Source: RGIG5612 sp045604025
GTDB taxonomy: Bacteria > Bacillota > Clostridia > Lachnospirales > Lachnospiraceae
Direction: 5' to 3'
DNA: 8,433 nucleotides
Assembly (NCBI GenBank): GCA_045604025.1
Contig: JAZUNG010000141.1
Span: 1-8,433 of the forward strand
Shown here: piece after piece, positions 1 to 5,645 of the stretch
Position numbering within the stretch: the first letter of the stretch is position 1
Layout of the letters: the number at the start of each line of letters is the position of its first letter
Translations under genes and position numbers: made by a program
The notes under the pieces: generated by a model
The model's database searches: none
What the model was told of the DNA's origin: nothing
What the model saw: the letters and a program-made list of their open reading frames with translations, nothing else

Positions 1-2
1 GT

Positions 3-1139
3 GCATGCGGAAAGACCGGCACAGGCTCTATTGCCGAGCCGTCTGCCGAGAGCACCTCTGCTGTGGAAACTACCACTGCTGCCATTGAAACAGAGAGCAC
101 TTCTGAGCTGACCACTACCGAAACCACCACAGAGGAAAGCACTACACCTGAAACTTCCGAAGAAACCACTGAACCGGAAACAGAAGAAGAGACTGAACCC
201 GAACCGGAAACAGAAGAATATGTAACAGAGGAAGCTCAGGACGAAGATTCTGATGGGGACTCTGAGGATCCCGAAGAATACAGATCCTCCAGCCAGGATA
301 CATCCGGCTACTCTATCGACGTCAATCTGACATATGGATGCGTCACCGTCTATTATGATGGTGAACCGATCAGAGCTATGCGCGCGTCGGTTGGTACCAG
401 CGGAGGTTGCGAGACTGTCGTCGGAGACTTCTCCATAGGCGGAGGTGCAGAATGGATGTATATGGAGGGCGATGTATGGGCCCAGTATGCGACCAGATTC
501 TATGGCGCATATCTCTTCCATTCTGTTCCCTACTACTCCCAGGATCACGGAGACCTCGAATACAATGACTACAATCTGCTGGGTTCACCCGCTTCGCTCG
601 GATGCGTCAGACTGAGCGTTGAAGATGCCAGATGGATATATTACAATATGCCTTACGGAACTCCTGTCCATACATTCTATGACAGCTCCGGTCCCGGACC
701 TCTGGGAAAACCAGGAGGATACTGGATTCCTACTGATATCGTAGAACTGCGTGGCTGGGATCCCACAGACCCTGTTGATGGCAATCCCTGGCCGCACTAT
801 TATGTTGATATTACAGCACCTGATATCAGTATCGGTGTCGGTGATCCATCTGACAGTATCTATGATGAAGTAACGGTTATAGACAGATACGGAAACGATG
901 TCAGCGGTTATGCAGAATTCAGTGATTCAGTTGATACATCCGAGGAAGGCATATATACTGCATATGTCAGTGTCTCAATAGGCGGTTACTATTATGATGA
1001 GGTATCATTTACTGTAACGGTCGAAAGCGGATCTGCGCATGAAGAGCCAGATGATGCTGACACTGCGGACACTGCAAATACCGAAGATGTAGAAGAAGCC
1101 GAAGATACATCTGCTGACGAAGAGTTAGCTGAAGAATGA
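3..1139 (+). CDS. L,D-transpeptidase (YkuD family), 5' end outside window
   Basis: The frame is open from base 3 with no stop, so the gene starts upstream and the GTG at 63 is not its start. Visible order: Ala-Cys-Gly-Lys at the edge (matching the juxtamembrane Ser-Cys-Gly-Lys of the next gene), a Thr/Glu-rich acidic spacer to about base 300, a YkuD catalytic domain to about 720, an Ig-like beta domain to about 1030, and an acidic Asp/Glu/Thr tail. Such enzymes form 3-3 peptidoglycan cross-links or attach proteins outside the membrane. Catalytic Cys is at 603-605 within SPASLGCVRL, and the conserved His is at 519-521 in FHSVPY. Two family positions differ: Leu replaces His in S-H-G-C, and Thr-Val-Val-Gly replaces the usual T-P-x-G. 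Paralogue of the next gene, 71 bases downstream on the same strand. Family assignment is firm; activity and substrate are inferred. Confidence 0.88.
   Translation, partial: ACGKTGTGSIAEPSAESTSAVETTTAAIETESTSELTTTETTTEESTTPETSEETTEPETEEETEPEPETEEYVTEEAQDEDSDGDSEDPEEYRSSSQDTSGYSIDVNLTYGCVTVYYDGEPIRAMRASVGTSGGCETVVGDFSIGGGAEWMYMEGDVWAQYATRFYGAYLFHSVPYYSQDHGDLEYNDYNLLGSPASLGCVRLSVEDARWIYYNMPYGTPVHTFYDSSGPGPLGKPGGYWIPTDIVELRGWDPTDPVDGNPWPHYYVDITAPDISIGVGDPSDSIYDEVTVIDRYGNDVSGYAEFSDSVDTSEEGIYTAYVSVSIGGYYYDEVSFTVTVESGSAHEEPDDADTADTANTEDVEEAEDTSADEELAEE
171..218 (+). repeat. 18-bp direct repeat in the spacer coding region
   Basis: GAACCGGAAACAGAAGAA occurs exactly at 171-188 and 201-218, a 30-base period, and encodes Glu-Pro-Glu-Thr-Glu-Glu twice. 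This is low-complexity spacer sequence of the transpeptidase and could expand or contract by slippage. No regulatory role is implied. Confidence 0.7.
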
Positions 1140-1210
1140 TATGCGATGAAGTTTCATCAGCGGGCGAACGGCAAGTTAAAAATGCTGTTTGACAAATTAC
1201 CGGTGATCAT

Positions 1211-2404
1211 ATGAGCAATAACAATACAAGAAAAAAACAGGAACTGAAAAGAAAGCGCCGTATGCGCGTGATCAGAAACAGATGTCTGGCGGCTCTGGTT
1301 CTGGTTTTGATCGTTGTGCTCATCATCCTGCTGATCCGCTCATGCGGTAAGGATAAGACTCCGGAAAACCCTGAAACCAATACACAGACCGAGACCAATG
1401 AAGAACCGGCAAGAAAGATCGAGGGTACCAGTCTGACATACAATGATGTGCCTATAGGGGATTCTGACCTGCTTGATGTCATCAAAGGCACTGCATATGT
1501 ACGGACTGCAGTAGAAAAATCCGATGATGTGATCACCCCTTCAGAAAATGACAGCTATATCATCCGTGTCAACCTGGCACATGGATGTACTACAGTCTAT
1601 CAGCTGGATTCTGCAGGAAAAGAAACTCCGATAAAGGCATTTGCATGCTCTGTTGCCAGAGACGGTCATGAAACTCCTGAAGGTGAGTACTATCTGGACG
1701 AATGGTATGACTGGTGCTATCTGGCAGATGGGACATATGGACAATATGCATACAGACTGGTCATGGGTGATATCACAGACATCATGTTCCACTCTGTTCC
1801 ATACCTCACACAGTCAAAGGACAATCTGGAATGGGGTGATTATGACAAGCTGGGTTCGCCCGCATCACTGGGCTGTATCAGAATGAGTGTTGCTGATGTA
1901 AGATGGATCTGCAAGAACGTAGGTCATGGAGTTCATGTGATCGTCTACTCTGACCCTGCTTCTCCCGGTCCGCTTGGAAAACCCGGATCGTTCTTTGTAC
2001 CGTGGGATGCAAAAAAGATCAGCGGATGGGATCCCACCGATCCTGATACAGAGAATCCATGGCATAAGTTCGAACTGACATTCTCAGCTCCTGATCAGAT
2101 CACCATACCTGCAAAAGATACCATCATGGATCTGACTCCGTATCTGAGTATTACTGATAATTATGGAAACGACCTGGCAAAATATGCATCATTTACCTGC
2201 AATGACAGGCAGTATGGATTCAGCTATTCTACAGTAAACCAGGAAGATATAGCCACATATCCCGAGTATGAACAGAGCGATCTGGTTAAGTATGATTATA
2301 CAGGAATAGATGTCAGCACTCCGGGAACTTACGATCTGGTCGTCAGTGTCAGCATAGGTCCTGTGAAGGCATACCGTGCCCTGCAGATCGTTGTGGTCAA
2401 ATAA
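1211..2404 (+). CDS. Membrane-anchored L,D-transpeptidase (YkuD family), complete paralogue
   Basis: 397 residues. The N-terminus is very basic (residues 1-25), followed by one hydrophobic helix (about 26-43) ending in Arg-Ser-Cys-Gly-Lys, then a short polar spacer (44-70). The extracellular part has a region with a conserved ETPEGEYY turn, the catalytic core with His194 (FHSVPY) and Cys222 (SPASLGCIRM), the shared GPLGKPG and WDPTDP segments, and a C-terminal Ig-like domain (about 290-397) containing D-x-YGND. Expected role: cross-linking or remodelling peptidoglycan from the outer face of the membrane. Leu takes the place of His in the usual S-H-G-C. The ATG at 1211 is preceded by a weak GGTGAT at 1202-1207; the basic-then-hydrophobic N-terminus supports this start. 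Relative to the upstream copy it has about 40 extra residues inside the Ig-like domain and lacks the long Thr/Glu spacer and acidic tail. It converges on nudC with a 12-base gap and no clear terminator. Confidence 0.9.
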   Translation: MSNNNTRKKQELKRKRRMRVIRNRCLAALVLVLIVVLIILLIRSCGKDKTPENPETNTQTETNEEPARKIEGTSLTYNDVPIGDSDLLDVIKGTAYVRTAVEKSDDVITPSENDSYIIRVNLAHGCTTVYQLDSAGKETPIKAFACSVARDGHETPEGEYYLDEWYDWCYLADGTYGQYAYRLVMGDITDIMFHSVPYLTQSKDNLEWGDYDKLGSPASLGCIRMSVADVRWICKNVGHGVHVIVYSDPASPGPLGKPGSFFVPWDAKKISGWDPTDPDTENPWHKFELTFSAPDQITIPAKDTIMDLTPYLSITDNYGNDLAKYASFTCNDRQYGFSYSTVNQEDIATYPEYEQSDLVKYDYTGIDVSTPGTYDLVVSVSIGPVKAYRALQIVVVK

Positions 2405-2416
2405 AGACCCGTCGCT

Positions 2417-3268
2417 CTAGCGCTTCCCTTCTTTGAACATACGCATCATTTCATTGGTAAGGCTGTAGCTGTCCGGCTGCAGCTCTATTTTGTCCCGTTC
2501 TACCCACTGGGCAAACTTCAGTTCATTTTCATCCATCCGTATCTCAGTGCTGCCATCTACGTCACAATAGAACCCTGACAGCATATCATTTGCAATCCCC
2601 CATGGCTGGGACTTGTAGTAACGGATATTCTTTACACGCAGGCCGGTTTCTTCCATGACCTCACGCTCTACAGTTTCCTCTAGAGTCTCACCTATCTCAG
2701 CAAATCCTGCGACCAGGGCATAATGGCGGAATCCTCCCCTGTACTGTGTGAGCAGCAGACTGTCGCCATTAGTAACTCCTATGATGACTGCAGGCATGAT
2801 ACGTGGATAGATATTGCGGTTGCAGACAGGACAGTGCATAGCTCTCTCATGGTCTGAAAAATCATTCCTTCCGCCGCACCTACCGCAGTACACACTGTCA
2901 ATATACCACTGCCACAGATGGTAACCGGTAAATGTTATCATGCCCATCAGGTTCGAAGAAACTCTGCGGATAGCTGTAATATCTGTATACTCAAATAGAT
3001 CAGACTCTATCAGCTGATCGCTGACATCCAGATAGAATTCGATCTCATCGATAGCAAATGCATATATGATACGTTCAGTATGTTCCTGGCTGATCTCCTG
3101 ATATACAGGAAAAGGGATCCCCCGCAGGATCATCTCATCCGACAGTCCGGCATCCTTCCTGAGCAGCATCTTCTTGCCATCGAAGCACAGAACTATGCTG
3201 TCTGCAGCCGGGACTGCCTGTGGTCTGAATTCATTGTGAAACTTGTGCGGCATGATATCCTGGATCAT
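2417..3268 (-). CDS. nudC: NAD(+)/NADH diphosphatase, NUDIX family with zinc ribbon
   Basis: Hydrolyses NAD(H) to NMN(H) and AMP; members of this family can also remove NAD caps from RNA. Numbered from the ATG at 3268 (283 residues): N-terminal domain 1-120; a four-Cys zinc ribbon at 128/131 (CGRC) and 146/149 (CPVC); a complete NUDIX box from Gly188 to Leu210 (GX5EX7REUXEEXGU fits exactly); then SQPW at 220-223. After SQPW the sequence is GIANDM rather than the PFPxS of classical NudC, so specificity is less certain than family. I prefer the ATG at 3268 because AAAGGTGG (3278-3285) sits 9 bases from it, whereas it abuts an alternative ATG at 3277. It follows nudF by a short gap on the same strand and is probably co-transcribed with it. 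Cytoplasmic. Confidence 0.88.
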   Translation of the reverse strand: MIQDIMPHKFHNEFRPQAVPAADSIVLCFDGKKMLLRKDAGLSDEMILRGIPFPVYQEISQEHTERIIYAFAIDEIEFYLDVSDQLIESDLFEYTDITAIRRVSSNLMGMITFTGYHLWQWYIDSVYCGRCGGRNDFSDHERAMHCPVCNRNIYPRIMPAVIIGVTNGDSLLLTQYRGGFRHYALVAGFAEIGETLEETVEREVMEETGLRVKNIRYYKSQPWGIANDMLSGFYCDVDGSTEIRMDENELKFAQWVERDKIELQPDSYSLTNEMMRMFKEGKR

Positions 3269-3277
3269 AGTACTCAT

Positions 3278-3285
3278 CCACCTTT
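3278..3285 (-). promoter_or_regulatory. Ribosome binding site of nudC
   Basis: Minus-strand AAAGGTGG. It touches the ATG at 3277 with no spacer but lies 9 bases from the in-frame ATG at 3268, which favours the second, 3-codon shorter start. Confidence 0.6.
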
Positions 3286-3302
3286 CATATTGCCTGTATT
3301 GA

Positions 3303-3917
3303 TCAATCTATATCTCTGACCGGTTTACTGCGCTGTACGCGATGTTCACCGTTAATGATACGCGCCGCCTTCAATATGCCGATCTGCGTCTTGCTGTCAG
3401 TGATCTGACCCTCCATAACCAGACGCACTGCCTCTTCAAGCGGCAGCTCGAACAGGTTCAGGAATTCATCTGCATCCAGATGCTGAGTTCCCGCATGCAG
3501 TCCTGTAGCCAGATACATAGTGATCTTCTCATCAGAATACGCAGGTGCAGGATAAAATATTCCCAGCTCCTGCCAGCGGTCTGCTGTATAACCGGTTTCC
3601 TCCTTCAACTCTCTTCTGGCTGCTTCCAGCCGATCCTCCTCCGGATAGTCCAGCTTGCCCGCAGGAATCTCCGTGATCACTTGACCTACAGCATACCTGT
3701 ACTGTCTTTCCAGTATAACATGACCATCATCCGTTACGGGAATGATACATACAGCACCTATATGCCTGATAACCTCTCTTACTGCACTGTTGCCATTTGG
3801 AAGACATACCCGGTCCTCAAAAACATGCAGAACCGTTCCATCAAATATCTCTTCAGAAGTCTGCATGAGCTCAGTCAGCATATCCTGTTCTTCTGAATCT
3901 GTTTTATCTACACCCAT
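3303..3917 (-). CDS. nudF: ADP-ribose pyrophosphatase-like NUDIX hydrolase
   Basis: 204 residues. ADP-ribose pyrophosphatases split ADP-ribose into AMP and ribose-5-phosphate, clearing a reactive product of NAD breakdown. The sequence has the N-terminal strand pattern typical of the family (about residues 23-60), QYRYAVGQ (72-79), EIPAGKLD and the NUDIX box from Gly87 to Tyr110 ending RRELKEETGY, then YPAPAYSDEKI (122-132), the region that marks ADP-ribose specificity in relatives. There is one extra residue between the NUDIX Gly and the catalytic REL segment compared with GX5EX7REUXEEXGU. The start at 3917 has only a weak CAGG eight bases upstream; Met13 (codon at 3881) is a possible shorter start. 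It lies first in a two-gene unit with nudC. The family is clear; ADP-ribose as substrate is inferred. Confidence 0.85.
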   Translation of the reverse strand: MGVDKTDSEEQDMLTELMQTSEEIFDGTVLHVFEDRVCLPNGNSAVREVIRHIGAVCIIPVTDDGHVILERQYRYAVGQVITEIPAGKLDYPEEDRLEAARRELKEETGYTADRWQELGIFYPAPAYSDEKITMYLATGLHAGTQHLDADEFLNLFELPLEEAVRLVMEGQITDSKTQIGILKAARIINGEHRVQRSKPVRDID

Positions 3918-3930
3918 TATGTCAACCTGC

Positions 3931-3942
3931 CTGATATATCAG
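3931..3942. repeat. 12-bp perfect palindrome before nudF
   Basis: CTGATATATCAG reads the same on both strands and lies 13 bases upstream of the nudF start codon, just before its ribosome binding region. It could be an operator or a small RNA stem. I do not recognise it as a known NAD-regulator site; it may be chance. Confidence 0.4.
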
Positions 3943-3951
3943 AATATAACA

Positions 3952-3973
3952 GGAGCTGCTGTAATGCAGCCCC
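3952..3973 (-). promoter_or_regulatory. Stem-loop in the nudF leader
   Basis: On the minus strand GGGGCTGC, loop ATTACA, GCAGCTCC: five perfect pairs, one mismatch, then two more G-C pairs. It lies between the predicted promoter and the start codon, so it would be in the transcribed leader. The following sequence (TGTTATATTC) is not a good U-tract, so termination is doubtful. It might instead protect or regulate the leader, or end transcription from the small genes upstream. Confidence 0.4.
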
Positions 3974-3993
3974 CATCATTTCAGCTGTTTTGA

Positions 3994-4022
3994 ATTGTAA
4001 CTGACTGTCGGAACTATTTCAA
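3994..4022 (-). promoter_or_regulatory. Sigma-A-type promoter for nudF-nudC
   Basis: Minus-strand TTGAAA (4017-4022), a 17-base spacer, then TACAAT (3994-3999). Five of six bases match each consensus hexamer and the spacing is ideal. Expected transcript start is near 3987, giving a leader of about 70 bases before the nudF ATG at 3917. Confidence 0.6.
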
Positions 4023-4034
4023 CGGAAACGTGAA

Positions 4035-4136
4035 TTAATCGTCCAAATACTCTCTGTAGTCTTCTTCACTGGAAAACAGCATGTATTTGCCGCTGACGTA
4101 GCCCATGTAACCTGACGGTGTGATATAACCCTTCAT
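4035..4136 (-). CDS. 33-residue Tyr/Gly-rich small protein, coupled to the upstream gene
   Basis: This short reading frame begins at the ATG at 4136 and ends at TAA 4035-4037. The product starts MKGYITPSGYMGYVSGKYML and ends FSSEEDYREYLDD: six Tyr and four Gly in 33 residues, no hydrophobic helix, and an acidic C-terminus. Two features argue that it is a real gene. Its ATG overlaps the stop of the 81-residue gene as ATGA. A near-perfect GGGAGG lies six bases upstream, forming the last codons of the upstream gene. The G-Y-x-G-Y-V-x-G-x-Y-x-L pattern suggests a compact beta hairpin. I do not recognise a function. Translation is probably coupled to the membrane-protein gene, so the two products may work together. 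Confidence 0.72.
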   Translation of the reverse strand: MKGYITPSGYMGYVSGKYMLFSSEEDYREYLDD

Positions 4137-4378
4137 CTGGCACCTCCCATCCTGACTGACTGATGTCTGTTTCTACCCTCTTCAGAGCGTCTGTAGAGCC
4201 TCATATCTTCGAGATAAAGGCAAACTGAAGTAATTCCTGCAACAAGCAGTAAAGCGCATATAAACGTGAAATAAAGCGGTTTACCGGGCACATATCCCAA
4301 TCCGCTGAATCCGATCACAGCAAGGGACAGTCCCATGATAAGTTTGAAGTAAGATGGTTTTCTGAGAGTTCTGTTCAT
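4133..4378 (-). CDS. Small two-helix membrane protein, function unknown
   Basis: 81 residues: a basic N-terminus (NRTLRKPSYFK), a first hydrophobic helix at about 11-28, a short loop containing PGKP, a second helix at about 35-55, then a charged, Arg-rich tail (56-81). The layout predicts a hairpin with both ends in the cytoplasm. The start is well supported: GGAGG at 4385-4389 is six bases from the ATG. The C-terminal Met-Gly-Gly-Ala-Arg is encoded by the same bases that form the next gene's ribosome binding site, and the stop overlaps that gene's start. I cannot assign a family. It lies downstream of the dehydrogenase terminator and upstream of the nudF promoter, so it and the 33-residue gene appear to be their own unit. 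No convincing -35 is visible; TATAGT at 4414-4419 is a possible -10. Confidence 0.75.
   Translation of the reverse strand: MNRTLRKPSYFKLIMGLSLAVIGFSGLGYVPGKPLYFTFICALLLVAGITSVCLYLEDMRLYRRSEEGRNRHQSVRMGGAR
4141..4148 (-). promoter_or_regulatory. Ribosome binding site of the 33-residue gene
   Basis: Minus-strand GGGAGGTG; the GGGAGG core is six bases from the ATG at 4136, the same geometry as the RBS of the upstream gene. It lies inside the coding end of the 81-residue gene. This site is the main reason to call the small frame a gene. Confidence 0.7.
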
Positions 4379-4382
4379 AATG

Positions 4383-4426
4383 CACCTCCATATCTCTTTT
4401 ATGAGGCAATGATACTATATGAGGTG
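4383..4426 (-). promoter_or_regulatory. Inverted repeat that could mask the small-gene ribosome binding site
   Basis: Plus-strand CACCTC-C-ATAT (4383-4393) is complementary to ATATGAGGTG (4417-4426): ten pairs with one bulged base. On the minus-strand RNA the downstream arm contains the GGAGG of the 81-residue gene, so folding would hide it. If transcription starts just after TATAGT (4414-4419) the upstream arm would be absent and the site open; in read-through RNA it would be closed. Confidence 0.4.
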
Positions 4427-4444
4427 TCCCAAAAAACGGACAGC

Positions 4445-4480
4445 AATAAAAAACAGGCACTTCATTCAAAGCGCCTGTTT
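4445..4480 (-). terminator. Rho-independent terminator of the dehydrogenase gene
   Basis: On the minus strand, 4480-4468 pairs with 4463-4451: thirteen pairs, two of them G-U, around the loop GAAT, followed directly by TTTA to extend a run of six T. It begins 23 bases after the dehydrogenase stop codon, which is a typical placement. It should isolate the dehydrogenase from the small genes downstream. Confidence 0.85.
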
Positions 4481-4503
4481 CAGTATGTATGATCCGATCA
4501 GGA

Positions 4504-5610
4504 TCAGAAATCGAATTCGTATCCCAGCCCGAGTTTCTCGTTGATCTCGTGAACTTCTTTCTGTACTGCTGCAGTCAGAGGAACGCCCTTTTCCTTACGT
4601 TCCTGCCATACGAGGTATTCCTTCTCTCCTGCGGTATAGATACGGTCCTGACCTGCCGCCTTTTTGGAAGCACGGAGTGCACGGCAGATATCTCCTGCGA
4701 TCTTCTTAAACTCCTCTTTTCCGACAAAAGCATCAGGATCGACCACGAAGAAGAAATGTCCCAGGTGATACATGCGTTTGTTGCCGTTCTCATCAACTCC
4801 TGAGAGAGCCTTCATGAACTGTCCTCCTGCCAGTGCTGCGGAAAGGATCTCTACAACTGCCGCATATCCATAGCCCTTGTATCCTCCCATCTCATCTCCT
4901 GCGCCTCCCAGAGGTGCCAAAGCTGCAGTTCCAGCAACCAGAGCCTTCAGGATCTCCTCGCTGTCAGTCATGATAGAGCCATCCTGTGCGATAACCTGAC
5001 CTGCCGGGGTCGGCTTGCCCTGTCTTGCGTAGTACTCTATCTTGCCTCGCTGTACAATAGATGTTGCGCAGTCGATGCAGAATGGAAATTCCTCATCTGT
5101 AGGCAGTCCGAATGTCAGAGGGTTGGTACCCATCATATTTTCTACACCAAATGTAGGTGCGATAGAAGGACGTGCATTGGTACCGGTGATACCGATCAGG
5201 CCCTCTTTGGTAGCCATGGTAGTCCAGTATCCTGCAATACCATAATGTGTGGAATTGCGGATAGCGCCTCCTGCCATTCCATAAGCTTTGGCCTTCTCGA
5301 TCAGTTTGTTCATCATGTGATAGCTGGCGACCATTCCCATACCGTCATGTGCATCCATAACTATGGTAGTAGGAGTTTCTTTTACGATCTCCAGGTCTGT
5401 TGTGGGAAGAAGTGTGCCATTTACGATACGGTCGATGTAGATAGGTTTGAAACGGTTGCAGCCGTGGCTTTCGATACCGCGTCTGTCACTCTCCAGAAGC
5501 ACGTCAGCACAGATTGCCGCGTCCTCTCTGGGTACTCCGTAGCCCACAAAAGCATCGATCAGGAAACTGTTCATTTTTTCCCATGAAACATATTTTCTTG
5601 CGTCTTCCAT
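4504..5610 (-). CDS. Malate/L-lactate dehydrogenase family (Ldh_2) oxidoreductase
   Basis: NAD(P)-dependent reductase/dehydrogenase of 2-hydroxyacids or similar substrates, from the Ldh_2 family (relatives include malate, L-sulfolactate and ureidoglycolate dehydrogenases and imine reductases). This is not the Rossmann-type lactate dehydrogenase. Using the ATG at 5610 (368 residues) one sees SHG (His49) followed by NRFKPIYIDRI, DGMGMVASYHMM (90-101), NSTHYGIAGYW (119-129), GTNARPSIAPTFG (143-155), GTNPLTF (161-167), IDCATS (179-184), PLGG and YKGYGYA (244-250). The family is complete and intact, but substrate cannot be read from it. The ATG at 5631 has no SD and is abutted by a GC hairpin, while AAAGGA (5623-5628) sits 12 bases before the ATG at 5610; I prefer 5610. 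Transcribed alone, ending at a strong terminator. Confidence 0.85.
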   Translation of the reverse strand: MEDARKYVSWEKMNSFLIDAFVGYGVPREDAAICADVLLESDRRGIESHGCNRFKPIYIDRIVNGTLLPTTDLEIVKETPTTIVMDAHDGMGMVASYHMMNKLIEKAKAYGMAGGAIRNSTHYGIAGYWTTMATKEGLIGITGTNARPSIAPTFGVENMMGTNPLTFGLPTDEEFPFCIDCATSIVQRGKIEYYARQGKPTPAGQVIAQDGSIMTDSEEILKALVAGTAALAPLGGAGDEMGGYKGYGYAAVVEILSAALAGGQFMKALSGVDENGNKRMYHLGHFFFVVDPDAFVGKEEFKKIAGDICRALRASKKAAGQDRIYTAGEKEYLVWQERKEKGVPLTAAVQKEVHEINEKLGLGYEFDF

Positions 5611-5622
5611 ATTGTATATGTG

Positions 5623-5628
5623 TCCTTT
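5623..5628 (-). promoter_or_regulatory. Probable ribosome binding site of the dehydrogenase
   Basis: Minus-strand AAAGGA, 12 bases before the ATG at 5610. It lies within the first codons of the alternative ATG at 5631, which itself has no SD. The spacing is slightly long. Confidence 0.45.
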
Positions 5629-5631
5629 CAT

Positions 5632-5645
5632 CCGGCGAGTGCCGG
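5632..5645 (-). promoter_or_regulatory. GC-rich hairpin in the dehydrogenase leader
   Basis: CCGGC, loop of four, GCCGG: five perfect G-C-rich pairs ending immediately before the ATG at 5631 and three bases before AAAGGA at 5623-5628. The rest of 5632-5780 shows no gene and no convincing promoter; TTGATC at 5660-5665 is inverted as GATCAA at 5684-5689, possibly by chance. Confidence 0.4.

Noticed and set aside
63..65. GTG as the start of the first transpeptidase
   Set aside because: The frame is open to base 3 and there is no signal or anchor after the GTG; the true start is outside.
1145..1158. GATGAA-GT-TTCATC inverted repeat between the transpeptidases
   Set aside because: Arms are six bases with a two-base centre and no flanking promoter; chance is a sufficient explanation.
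1189..1194. TTGACA resembling a -35 box before the second transpeptidase
   Set aside because: A matching -10 would fall inside the coding start; none is present.
2405..2421. Short CGCT-CT-AGCG repeat as a shared terminator between the convergent genes
   Set aside because: Four-base arms with a two-base centre cannot form a stable hairpin, and it overlaps the nudC stop.
3342..3993. Long plus-strand frames opposite nudF
   Set aside because: They are antisense shadows of a clear NUDIX gene and have no recognisable domain.
4281..4469. 62-residue minus-strand frame overlapping the 81-residue gene
   Set aside because: It runs through the dehydrogenase terminator and the small-gene RBS in another frame and has no RBS.
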